A stretch of 12,172 nucleotides of DNA. Origin: DASUMP01 sp036277635. GTDB taxonomy: Bacteria > Actinomycetota > Acidimicrobiia > IMCC26256 > PALSA-610. The notes under the pieces were generated by a model. It did not search any database. It saw nothing but the letters and a program-made list of their open reading frames with translations, and was not told the DNA's origin. The position numbers were made by a program, and so were the translations under genes. Numbering within the stretch: position 1 is the stretch's first letter; every line of letters begins with the position of its first letter. Location of the stretch: assembly GCA_036277635.1 (NCBI GenBank), contig DASUMP010000073.1, positions 1 to 12,172 of the forward strand. Direction: 5' to 3'. Positions 5,318 to 12,108 of the stretch are shown here, in pieces.

Positions 5318-7771
5318 ATGGCGACGAAGACCCGTTCCGCTCGACCGACGCGCCCCGCAGCCCCGGCCCGCTCGAAGCGACGACCGGCGGCTCGCCGCTC
5401 CCGTCCGGCCCGCCCGGCCCGGGTCCCCGGCCGACTCCGCACCGAGCTCGCCGACCAGCTCGGGGGGCACACCACCGACGTCGTGGCGATCTCGTTCGCC
5501 GTGCTCGGCGCTCTGAGCGCACTCGCGATGGTCTCCGACGTGACCGGGCCGGTCGGCCGGGCGATCGACACCGCGGGGGCGGTGAGCCTCGGGATCGGCC
5601 GGGGCCTCGTGCCGCTCGCGCTGTTCGTCGCCGCGGGACTCCTGGTCGGCAACCGTGACGCGGCCCGCCCGATCGCGGTGCGGGTCGGTGCCGGGGCGAC
5701 GGTGCTCGTGCTCGCGGTCGCCGGTCTCGTGCACCTCGCCCATGGCAGTCCCGACTCGAGCGCGCTCGAACCGCTGCGCGACGCGGGCGGCGTACTCGGC
5801 GCGCTGGTCGCGACGCCGCTGCGGGCCGCGGTCGGCACCGCCGGCGCCGCGTTGGTGCTCGCGGCGGTCGTCTTCGTCGGCGTGTTGTTGGTCATCGGGT
5901 CGCGCCTCGGCGAGGTCGGTCACGCGATCGCGGTCGCGCTGCGCTGGATCGGCGCGCGGCTGCGCACGCTCGTCGAGCTGCCGAGCCAGCAGGCCGGCGC
6001 GCCCGCGCCGAGCGCCGAGCTCTACGACCAGCTCGCCGACGACACCGACTTCGACGACGAGCCCGCGCGCGTGCGCGCCACGCTCGAAGCCGCCGCCGCA
6101 CTGGTGGAGCAGCCGGTCCTCGACCTCGCGCTCGAAGAAGAGCTCGACGACGAGGACGAGTACGAAGACGAAGACGAGTACGACGACGACGAGTACGTCG
6201 CCGAAGCCGACGAGCCGGAGTTCACCGGCCTCGCCGACGACGACGAAGACGACGACGACGTCGTCACGCCCACGACCACGCTCGTCCCCGCGTCCGATCA
6301 CACCGCGTGGAAGCTGCCACCGTCGACGTTGTTGAAGCGCTCGAACCAGCGCGAGGTCGACCGCCGCCTCGTCGACGCCGGCGGCGAGGTGCTCGAGTCG
6401 ACGTTGCGCGAGTTCGGCGTCGACGCCCGCCTCGTCGGCGCCACGATCGGCCCAACGGTCACCCGCTACGAGCTCGAGCTCGCGCCGGGTGTGAAGGTGA
6501 ACCGCGTCACCGGCCTTGCGCACGACATCGCGTACGCGATGGCGAGCCCCGACGTGCGCATCCTCGCCCCGATCCCCGGTCGTTCCGCGATCGGCGTCGA
6601 GGTACCGAACAAGCAGCGTCAGCTCGTCACCCTCGGCGACATCCTCTGCGCCGACGAGGCCGACGAAGCCGTCCACCCGCTCGAAGTCGGTCTCGGCCGC
6701 GACATCTCGGGCCGGGCGATGATGCTGAACCTCGCCCACATGCCCCACCTGCTCATCGCGGGCGCGACCGGAGCGGGCAAGTCGAGCTGCATCAACAGCA
6801 TCATCACGTCGCTGCTGATGCGCACCACCCCCGACGAGGTGCGCCTCATCCTCGTCGACCCCAAGCGCGTCGAGCTCGGGGGCTACAACGGCCTGCCGCA
6901 CCTGCTCACCGAGGTCGTCACCAACCCGAAGAAGGCCGCGAACGCGCTCGACTGGGCCGTGCGGGAGATGGACATGCGCTACGACCTCCTCGCCGAGGTC
7001 GGCGTGCGCGACATCACCGGCTACAACGCGATGTACGACCGCGGCGACCTGCCGAGCGCGGACGACCCCGATCCGATCACCGGCAAGGCCTACGAGCGGT
7101 TGCCGTTCATCCTCATCGTCGTCGACGAGCTGAACGACCTCATGATGGTCGCGGCGCGCGACGTCGAGACCAGCATCTGTCGGATCGCGCAGATGGCGCG
7201 CGCGGTCGGCATCCACCTCGTGATCGCGACGCAACGCCCGTCGGTCGACGTGATCACCGGCGTCATCAAGGCGAACGTGCCCAGCCGCCTCGCGTTCTCG
7301 GTGAGCTCGCTCTCCGACTCGCGCGTCATCCTCGACCAGCCGGGCGCGGAGAAGCTCATCGGCAAGGGCGACCTGCTGATGATGACCGCGTCGTCGAGTC
7401 GGGCGCAGCGCGTGCAGGGCTCCTGGGTCGACGAGGAGTGCGTGCGCAAGGTCGTCGCCCACTGGCGTCGCCAGGTGCTCGCGCCCACCTACGTCGAGGG
7501 CATCCAAGGCGACGACAGCGCGGCCGGTCCGGGCGGCGTCGCCGACGACGAGAGCGACGAACTGCTCGACGAGGCGATGGAGCTCGTCGTGCGCAGCGGC
7601 CTCGGCTCCACGTCCATGCTCCAGCGCAAGCTGCGGGTCGGGTTCTCGCGCGCCGGGCGCCTCATGGACCTGCTCGAGCGCAAGGGCGTGGTCGGCCCGA
7701 GCGAAGGCTCGAAGGCCCGAGCCGTCCTCATGACGGTCGACGAGTTCGAAGCCGTCCGCCCCCGCACCTGA
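5318..7771 (+). CDS. ftsK: DNA translocase FtsK
   Basis: An 817-residue cell-division DNA pump. A basic Arg/Pro/Ala tail (1-41) is followed by about four membrane segments (roughly 54-72, 92-111, 124-141, 174-194), which anchor it at the septum. Residues 271-315 are extremely acidic (Asp/Glu runs). The RecA-like motor has Walker A GATGAGKS (482-489) and Walker B ILIVVDE (598-604). The C-terminal gamma winged helix (about 745-800, with GSTSMLQRKLRVGFSRAGRLMD) reads chromosome orientation sequences. It moves sister chromosomes through the closing septum and supports dimer resolution. I chose ATG 5318 because the promoter's -10 ends 8 bases before it; an upstream in-frame GTG at 5252 would add an unlikely hydrophobic tail. 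Walker B continues DELND where DELAD is usual. Confidence 0.96.
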   Translation: MATKTRSARPTRPAAPARSKRRPAARRSRPARPARVPGRLRTELADQLGGHTTDVVAISFAVLGALSALAMVSDVTGPVGRAIDTAGAVSLGIGRGLVPLALFVAAGLLVGNRDAARPIAVRVGAGATVLVLAVAGLVHLAHGSPDSSALEPLRDAGGVLGALVATPLRAAVGTAGAALVLAAVVFVGVLLVIGSRLGEVGHAIAVALRWIGARLRTLVELPSQQAGAPAPSAELYDQLADDTDFDDEPARVRATLEAAAALVEQPVLDLALEEELDDEDEYEDEDEYDDDEYVAEADEPEFTGLADDDEDDDDVVTPTTTLVPASDHTAWKLPPSTLLKRSNQREVDRRLVDAGGEVLESTLREFGVDARLVGATIGPTVTRYELELAPGVKVNRVTGLAHDIAYAMASPDVRILAPIPGRSAIGVEVPNKQRQLVTLGDILCADEADEAVHPLEVGLGRDISGRAMMLNLAHMPHLLIAGATGAGKSSCINSIITSLLMRTTPDEVRLILVDPKRVELGGYNGLPHLLTEVVTNPKKAANALDWAVREMDMRYDLLAEVGVRDITGYNAMYDRGDLPSADDPDPITGKAYERLPFILIVVDELNDLMMVAARDVETSICRIAQMARAVGIHLVIATQRPSVDVITGVIKANVPSRLAFSVSSLSDSRVILDQPGAEKLIGKGDLLMMTASSSRAQRVQGSWVDEECVRKVVAHWRRQVLAPTYVEGIQGDDSAAGPGGVADDESDELLDEAMELVVRSGLGSTSMLQRKLRVGFSRAGRLMDLLERKGVVGPSEGSKARAVLMTVDEFEAVRPRT

Positions 7772-7807
7772 CCCTCGCCTCCCGCTCCCGACGAAGCGTC
7801 ACCCGAG

Positions 7808-7860
7808 CCGCTTTGTGCGGTCCAGGTGATCGAAACGCGTGTCCTGAGCGCACAAAGCGG
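7808..7860. repeat. 12-bp perfect inverted repeat downstream of ftsK
   Basis: CCGCTTTGTGCG (7808-7819) and CGCACAAAGCGG (7849-7860) are exact reverse complements with a 29-base spacer. A further TCAC (7799-7802)/GTGA (7861-7864) pairing could extend the base of the stem after a five-base bulge. It begins 36 bp after the ftsK stop. It could be a terminator with a long loop. It could equally be two operator half-sites about four helical turns apart controlling the membrane-protein gene downstream. Confidence 0.5.
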
Positions 7861-7872
7861 GTGAGGTGATCG

Positions 7873-8004
7873 GGGATGCCACGGAGGGTGGTCGGAGATG
7901 TTGCTGGTGTGAAGTGTGGGGAAGATGTCACCTTTTCCGGTGACGGAGGGTCGGACATCCCGGAAGGCAGCAACCCCTTCCACGACCCACCCGGAGGTGG
8001 ACGA
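7873..8004 (+). promoter_or_regulatory. Candidate structured 5' leader (riboswitch-like)
   Basis: Complementary segments are compatible with one fold. GGGATG (7873-7878) pairs with CATCCC (7956-7961) to close a domain containing the hairpin GTCACC/GGTGAC (7927-7932/7939-7944). GGAAGG/CCTTCC (7962-7967/7976-7981) would stack directly on that closing helix. Its loop CAGCAAC (7968-7974) complements GTTGCTG (7900-7906), a 7-bp pseudoknot. A rival helix GATGTC/GACATC (7924-7929/7954-7959) would disrupt both the closing helix and the inner hairpin. The leader ends in a hairpin covering the ribosome site. I do not recognise a known riboswitch class. Short helices like these can arise by chance, so this is a hypothesis. 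Confidence 0.4.
7987..8000 (+). promoter_or_regulatory. Shine-Dalgarno inside a 5-bp hairpin
   Basis: GGAGGT (7993-7998) is a strong ribosome binding site six bases before ATG 8005 and decides that start. The same bases form part of a hairpin, CCACC (7987-7991) / GGTGG (7996-8000) with a CGGA loop, which could hide the site. It is the clearest Shine-Dalgarno in the window. Confidence 0.7.
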
Positions 8005-8331
8005 ATGTACGACTTCGCGATCGTCGCGCTGCTCGCCCTGGCAACCGTCAAGCTCGTCGACTTCGTGTGCGACCAGGTCGAGATGGTGGCGCGGCTGCGC
8101 TCCCTCTTGACCTTCGTCGTCGCGATCGCCGCCGTGCTCGCCCTCGACTACTCGCTGTTCGCCGGCTTCGGCATCAGCGTCGAGAACGAGACCGTCGGCA
8201 CGTGGGTGACCGGCTTCATCGTGGCCGGCCTGACCGTGCCGTGGCGGGCGCTGTTCGGGTACCTCACCCACAACCGCGCCAGCGCCGACGAGACCCTCGG
8301 CGAGCACTCGCCCATCGCACGCGCGGCCTGA
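8005..8331 (+). CDS. Small integral membrane protein, function unknown
   Basis: A 108-residue protein that I cannot assign to a named family. Three hydrophobic segments are visible at about residues 3-18, 33-53 and 66-83, separated by a charged stretch with VDFVCDQVEMVARLR (18-32) and an acidic one (SVENET). The C-terminal tail of about 22 residues is polar (THNRASADETLGEH) and likely soluble. There is no signal peptide separate from the first membrane span. The start at ATG 8005 is supported by the strong ribosome site; the upstream reading-frame extension to 7876 would run through the structured leader. It stands between ftsK and rimO as a single gene, closed downstream by a strong terminator. 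The size and spans recall holin-like or small envelope proteins, but that is only a resemblance. Confidence 0.8.
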   Translation: MYDFAIVALLALATVKLVDFVCDQVEMVARLRSLLTFVVAIAAVLALDYSLFAGFGISVENETVGTWVTGFIVAGLTVPWRALFGYLTHNRASADETLGEHSPIARAA

Positions 8332-8351
8332 TACCGACGCGAGCCGATCTC

Positions 8352-8398
8352 CGATGCGGGCGCCGTCTGCGGACGGCGCCCGCATCGCGTCCGCAGAC
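8352..8398. terminator. Overlapping bidirectional terminator hairpins
   Basis: A perfect 16-bp stem (8352-8367 with 8372-8387, loop TGCG) lies between two convergent genes. A second perfect 11-bp stem (8365-8375 with 8388-8398) shares bases with it, so only one can form at a time. The minus-strand transcript meets the 11-bp hairpin first, the plus-strand transcript the 16-bp one. There are no T-tracts. It should stop transcription from both the membrane-protein gene (stop at 8331) and the zinc-ribbon gene (stop at 8407). Confidence 0.85.
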
Positions 8399-8406
8399 CG
8401 GCGAGC

Positions 8407-8874
8407 TCAGCGGGAGTCGGTGTCGGCTTCCATCTCGTCGAGGCGGGTGCGGAGCTCGTCGAGGAGCGACGCGGCGGCGGCGAGGTGCTCTTCGAGCCGC
8501 GCGACGTACGCGTGCGGTGAGGTATCGGGCACTTCGTCGTCGACCTCGATCTCGTTGACGACCGCCCACGCGAAGTCGGCGTGCTCCTCGGGGACGACGA
8601 GCGTGCCGGTGGCGTCACCCGACGTGCTCGAGAACTCGACCATGACCGGGATGCCGGCGGTCTCGAGGCGGCGGCGCAGGATCTGCGCGTGGAGGCGCGA
8701 CCACTCGCCGAGCTCGACGAGCGAGTCGTCGTCGGTGCCGCTCGCACCCGATCGTGATGGCGCGGCCGGCGAGGGTCGGTACGTGACGAGCGCGACGCGA
8801 CAGTCGGCGCACTGCGACGTGCCCGCGCGGTACTCGGATCCACACGACGGGCACCACACGGTTGCGCTGTCCAC
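8407..8874 (-). CDS. Zinc-ribbon protein with DUF2007-like domain
   Basis: A 155-residue protein. A zinc ribbon is formed by Cys8-x-x-Cys11 and Cys22-x-x-Cys25 (WCPSCGSEYRAG...CADC). A Pro/Ser/Gly/Asp linker (33-50) follows. Residues 51-110 (from LVELGEWSRLHAQILRRRLETAG) match the pattern of DUF2007, putative prokaryotic signal-transducing proteins in which a ferredoxin-like domain often adjoins a zinc ribbon. The last 35 residues are likely a helix or short coiled coil rich in Leu and Glu. No enzymatic residues are seen, so a binding or scaffold role is likely. The GTG start at 8874 is chosen because a TAGACT -10 lies 8 bases upstream; GTG 8859 is an alternative that still keeps all four cysteines. 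It is divergent from rimO across 40 bp. Confidence 0.82.
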   Translation of the reverse strand: MDSATVWCPSCGSEYRAGTSQCADCRVALVTYRPSPAAPSRSGASGTDDDSLVELGEWSRLHAQILRRRLETAGIPVMVEFSSTSGDATGTLVVPEEHADFAWAVVNEIEVDDEVPDTSPHAYVARLEEHLAAAASLLDELRTRLDEMEADTDSR

Positions 8875-8882
8875 GGCGCGGG

Positions 8883-8888
8883 AGTCTA
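8883..8888 (-). promoter_or_regulatory. -10 element for the zinc-ribbon gene
   Basis: On the minus strand TAGACT (8888 to 8883) fits the -10 consensus at positions 1, 2, 4 and 6. It ends 8 bases before the GTG at 8874, predicting a leaderless transcript. No clear -35 is visible. Confidence 0.4.
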
Positions 8889-8902
8889 CGGAGGGTCGTC
8901 GG

Positions 8903-8908
8903 TACCAT
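8903..8908 (+). promoter_or_regulatory. -10 element for rimO
   Basis: TACCAT (8903-8908) fits the -10 consensus at positions 1, 2, 5 and 6 and ends 6 bases before the GTG at 8915, so transcription should begin at or next to the start codon. No recognisable -35 is seen. No Shine-Dalgarno precedes the GTG. Confidence 0.45.
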
Positions 8909-8914
8909 GTCCCG

Positions 8915-10258
8915 GTGACTGCCCGGCGCTTCCATGTCGAGACCCTCGGCTGCCCGAAGAACGCCGTGGACTCCGACAAGGTGATCGCGTCGCTGCTCGC
9001 CGACGGCCTCGTGCCCGCGGCGTCGGCAACCGATGCCGACGTCGTGGTCGTGAACACGTGTGCGTTCGTGGAAGCGGCCCGCCAGGAGTCGATCGACGTG
9101 ATCCTCGCGCTCGCCGACGCCCGCAAGCCGGGGGCGCAGCTCGTGGCGACCGGCTGTCTCGCCGAGCGCGCGGGCGCCGAGCTCGCTGCCGCGATCCCCG
9201 AGCTCGACGCGGTCGTCGGGTTCGCGGGTGAGGGCGCGCTCGCCGACGCGCTGCCCGTGACCCTCGGCGCGCCGAAACGCAAGCCCACCGGCGTGCGCGA
9301 CCTGCTCGAGCTGCCCCGCGCCGCGCCGAGCGCGCCGTGGGCCTACGTGAAGGTCGCGGAAGGGTGCGACCGCGCGTGCGCGTTCTGTGCGATCCCGTCG
9401 TTCCGCGGCAAGCAACGGTCGCGGTCGCTCGACACGATCGAGCACGAAGTGCGCGACCTGGTGGCGGGCGGCGTCGCCGAGATCGTGCTCGTGGCCCAAG
9501 ACCTCGCGTGGTACGGACGCGACGTTCGCGAAGCCGACGCGCTCACGCGCCTGCTCCGGCGCCTCGACCACCTGGCCGCCGACGGCCTCGTGCGCGTGCG
9601 GCTCCTCTACCTCTATCCGTCGGAGGTGCGCGACCCGCTGCTCGCCACGATGCTCGAGCTGCCCACCGTCGTGCCCTACTTCGACCTGTCGTTGCAGCAC
9701 GCGTCGGCGCCGTTGCTGCGGCGCATGAAGCGGTGGGGGAGCGGTGAGCGGTTCCTCGCGCTCATCGAGCGCATCCGCGCCGAGCATCCCCACGCGGCGT
9801 TCCGCTCGTCGTTCATCTCGGGGTTCCCCGGCGAGACCGAAGCCGACCACGACGAACTGCTCGCGTTCCTCGCCGCGGCGCGTCTCGATTGGGCCGGGTT
9901 CTTCCCGTTCTCGCGCGAAGACGGCACCGCGGCGGCCGCGCTCGACGGCGTCGTCGACGACGACACGATGCACGAACGCGTGCGCGAGCTCTCCGAGCTG
10001 CAGGACCCGATCACGAGCGCGGCCCGCCACGCGCTCGTCGGTGAGACCATCGAGGTGCTCGTCGACCGCGTCGATCCCGGCGCCGGTGTACTCACCGGTC
10101 GCACGCACCGGGAGGCCCCCGAGATCGACGGCGTCGTGCGCCTCCACGGCGCCGCGCACGCGCGACCCGGCGCGCTCGTGACGGCGCGCGTCACCGACGC
10201 GGAAGGCCCCGACCTCGACGCGGTCGCACTCGGCGCACGCCGGGTCGGCGCGGCGTGA
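8915..10258 (+). CDS. rimO: Ribosomal protein S12 methylthiotransferase RimO
   Basis: A 447-residue radical SAM enzyme of the expected length. The N-terminal MTTase domain carries cysteines 13, 49 and 81 (LGCPKNAVDS, NTCAF, TGCL), ligands of the auxiliary iron-sulfur cluster. The radical SAM cluster motif is Cys151-x3-Cys155-x2-Cys158 (EGCDRACAFCAIP). The C-terminal TRAM domain is at about 372-435. GCPKN...VDSD separates RimO from the tRNA enzyme MiaB. It adds a methylthio group to a conserved aspartate of ribosomal protein S12 in the cytoplasm. GTG 8915 is chosen because the conserved domain starts five residues later and a -10 lies immediately upstream; the frame stays open back to 8354, but that runs through the antisense zinc-ribbon gene. 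The stop overlaps the pgsA start by four bases (GTGA). Confidence 0.96.
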   Translation: MTARRFHVETLGCPKNAVDSDKVIASLLADGLVPAASATDADVVVVNTCAFVEAARQESIDVILALADARKPGAQLVATGCLAERAGAELAAAIPELDAVVGFAGEGALADALPVTLGAPKRKPTGVRDLLELPRAAPSAPWAYVKVAEGCDRACAFCAIPSFRGKQRSRSLDTIEHEVRDLVAGGVAEIVLVAQDLAWYGRDVREADALTRLLRRLDHLAADGLVRVRLLYLYPSEVRDPLLATMLELPTVVPYFDLSLQHASAPLLRRMKRWGSGERFLALIERIRAEHPHAAFRSSFISGFPGETEADHDELLAFLAAARLDWAGFFPFSREDGTAAAALDGVVDDDTMHERVRELSELQDPITSAARHALVGETIEVLVDRVDPGAGVLTGRTHREAPEIDGVVRLHGAAHARPGALVTARVTDAEGPDLDAVALGARRVGAA

Positions 10259-10851
10259 CCGAGATGACCTCGCCCCGCCCCGCGGCCCGCAAGCGGTTCG
10301 GGCAGGGCGCGCTCGCGACTCCGGCCAACTTCCTCACGACGACGCGCATCGTCGTCGCGATCCCCACGTTGTTCCTGATGCACGACCGCGGCGCGTCGTG
10401 GCTCACGGTCGCGCTGTGGTTCTCGGTGACCGCGAGCGACAGCCTCGACGGCTGGCTCGCGCGCCGCGACGGCGCCACCCGCTCGGGCGCGTTCCTCGAC
10501 CCGGTCGCCGACAAGGTGATCGTGCTCGGCGGGCTCGGCGTGCTGGCCGATCGCGGCGACATCTGGTGGTGGCCCGTGCTGCTGATCGCGGCACGCGAGC
10601 TGGGCATCTCGCTGTACCGCGCTCGGGCCGGTCGTCGCGGCATCGTGCTGCCGGCGCAATCGCTCGGCAAGTACAAGGCGTTCTTCCAATACCTTGCGGT
10701 CGGCGCGGTGCTGTTGCCGCTCACTGACGACGCGATCGGCGCGCAGCAGACGGTGCTCCTGATCGCGACTGCCCTCACGGTCGTGTCGGGGTTGCAGATC
10801 GTGCGCAGCGGTTGGGTCGACTGGCAGCGCCACGACGGCGCGACCACCTGA
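10255..10851 (+). CDS. pgsA: CDP-alcohol phosphatidyltransferase, phosphatidylglycerophosphate synthase
   Basis: A 198-residue membrane enzyme with about four to six hydrophobic spans (for example 31-42, 50-61, 86-98, 105-120, 144-157, 165-180). The family motif is clear: Asp62-x2-Asp65-Gly66-x2-Ala69-Arg70 ... Gly78-x3-Asp82-x3-Asp86. The usual spacing between Arg and Gly is eight residues; here it is seven. The sequence around it (FLDPVADK) and the position beside rimO and cinA fit PgsA, which joins CDP-diacylglycerol to glycerol-3-phosphate. Related enzymes using other alcohols share the motif, so the substrate is inferred from context. The GTG start overlaps the rimO stop; an ATG at 10264 is an alternative. 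The stop is 24 bp before cinA. Confidence 0.9.
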   Translation: MTEMTSPRPAARKRFGQGALATPANFLTTTRIVVAIPTLFLMHDRGASWLTVALWFSVTASDSLDGWLARRDGATRSGAFLDPVADKVIVLGGLGVLADRGDIWWWPVLLIAARELGISLYRARAGRRGIVLPAQSLGKYKAFFQYLAVGAVLLPLTDDAIGAQQTVLLIATALTVVSGLQIVRSGWVDWQRHDGATT

Positions 10852-10875
10852 GCCACGACACGGGGGAACGATCGG

Positions 10876-12108
10876 ATGCGTTGTGAAGTGCTCGCGGTCG
10901 GCACCGAGCTGTTGCTCGGCCAGATCGTCGACACGAACTCCACGTGGATCGGCGAGCAGCTCGCGGCGTCGGGCGTCGACTCCTACGAACACCGCGCGAT
11001 CGGCGACAACCAGGACCGCATCGTCGCCGCGCTACGCGACCTGCTCGCCGAGGCCGACGCGGTGATCGTGTGCGGTGGTCTCGGCCCCACCCAGGACGAC
11101 CTCACCCGCGACGCGATCGCGCAGCTCATGGGTGTGCCGCTCGTGCGCGACATGGCGCTCGCCGAGCAGATCGCGACGATGTTCCGGGCCCGGCTGCGCG
11201 ACATGCCCGAGAACAACCTGCGCCAAGCCGACATCCCCGACGGCGGAGCGGCGATCCCGAACCCGATCGGCACCGCGCCCGGGCTGCGCTGCGAGATCGA
11301 CGGCAAGGTCGTCTACGCCGTTCCCGGCGTGCCCTACGAGATGCAGAAGATGGTCACCGAACACGTCGTGCCCGACCTGTTGCGCCGCTCGGGGGAAGCA
11401 GCCGCGATCGTGTCGCGCAACCTGAAGACGTGGGGCACGTCGGAGTCGGCGCTCGCCGAGCTGATCGCGGAGCGGGTCGACGCGCAGACGAACCCCACGA
11501 TCGCGTTCCTCGCACGCGGGATCGAAGGACTCGTCGTGCGCATCACCGCGAAGGGCGCGACCGAAGCCGAGGCGCGGGCGCTCGTCGAGCACGAGGAGCG
11601 CGCGCTGCGCGAGATCCTCGGCGACCTCGTGTTCGGTGTCGACGACGAGACGATCGAATTCGCAGTGCTCGCGCAGCTGCGGGCGCGGGGGTGGTCGCTC
11701 GGCGTCGCCGAGTCGGTGACCGGCGGGCTGATCGGCGCACGGATCGTGAACGTGGCCGGCGCGAGCGACGTGTTCCGCGGCACGATCGGCTCCTACGCCA
11801 CCGACGTCAAGCGATCGGTGCTCGGGGTGACCGCGGAGGTGGTCGTGAGCGAGGAAGCTGCGCGACAGATGGCGCAAGGCGCGCGGCGCGTGCTCGACGC
11901 CGACGTCGGCATCGCCGCGACCGGCGTGGCCGGGCCCACGGAACAAGACGGCGTCGCCGTCGGCACCGTGTGCTTCGGGATCGCGTATCCCGACGGCACC
12001 ACCGAGGCGGTCACCGCTCGCCTGCCCGGCGACCGTGAACGGATCCGGCAGTTCTCCGCGATCTCGCTGCTCAACCTCCTCCGCCTCCGACTCGACGTGC
12101 TGTCGTGA
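10876..12108 (+). CDS. cinA: CinA-family protein (MoCF-like domain + NMN amidohydrolase domain)
   Basis: A 410-residue two-domain protein of full length. The N-terminal domain (about 1-170) is molybdopterin-binding-like, with VGTELLLGQIVDTN (8-21) and GGLGPTQDDLTRD (67-79). After a linker domain, the C-terminal PncC-type domain (about 255-405) carries AESVTGG (278-284), GSYATDVK (305-312) and ATGVAGPT (348-355). Family members deamidate nicotinamide mononucleotide to recycle pyridine nucleotides, and the N-terminal domain of some hydrolyses ADP-ribose. In several bacteria the gene is linked to competence and recA; no competence genes are seen here. The usual AESCTGG has Val in place of Cys, a change I believe is tolerated in the family. 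ATG 10876 has a G-rich ribosome site (10862-10867). The stop overlaps the next start (GTGA). Confidence 0.95.
   Translation: MRCEVLAVGTELLLGQIVDTNSTWIGEQLAASGVDSYEHRAIGDNQDRIVAALRDLLAEADAVIVCGGLGPTQDDLTRDAIAQLMGVPLVRDMALAEQIATMFRARLRDMPENNLRQADIPDGGAAIPNPIGTAPGLRCEIDGKVVYAVPGVPYEMQKMVTEHVVPDLLRRSGEAAAIVSRNLKTWGTSESALAELIAERVDAQTNPTIAFLARGIEGLVVRITAKGATEAEARALVEHEERALREILGDLVFGVDDETIEFAVLAQLRARGWSLGVAESVTGGLIGARIVNVAGASDVFRGTIGSYATDVKRSVLGVTAEVVVSEEAARQMAQGARRVLDADVGIAATGVAGPTEQDGVAVGTVCFGIAYPDGTTEAVTARLPGDRERIRQFSAISLLNLLRLRLDVLS

Noticed and set aside
5088..5516. Open frame starting in the region upstream of ftsK
   Set aside because: It overlaps the ftsK start, is Arg/Ser/Pro-rich and has no recognisable domain; the two CxxC pairs look incidental.
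5303..7507. 734-codon minus-strand frame opposite ftsK
   Set aside because: It mirrors ftsK; the composition is Arg/Asp/Val-biased and no motif is visible.
7948..7976. Resemblance to the apical domain of signal recognition particle RNA (GGAAGGCAGCA)
   Set aside because: The 3' half fits, but the 5' half lacks the CAGG segment and the stem next to the GGAA tetraloop does not pair properly, so this is not SRP RNA.
8354..8914. Extension of RimO back to 8354
   Set aside because: The extra Ser/Arg-rich residues are the antisense of the zinc-ribbon gene and come before the conserved MTTase domain.
8615..10159. 514-codon minus-strand frame opposite rimO
   Set aside because: It is antisense to a full-length RimO with all six cluster cysteines and shows no domain of its own.
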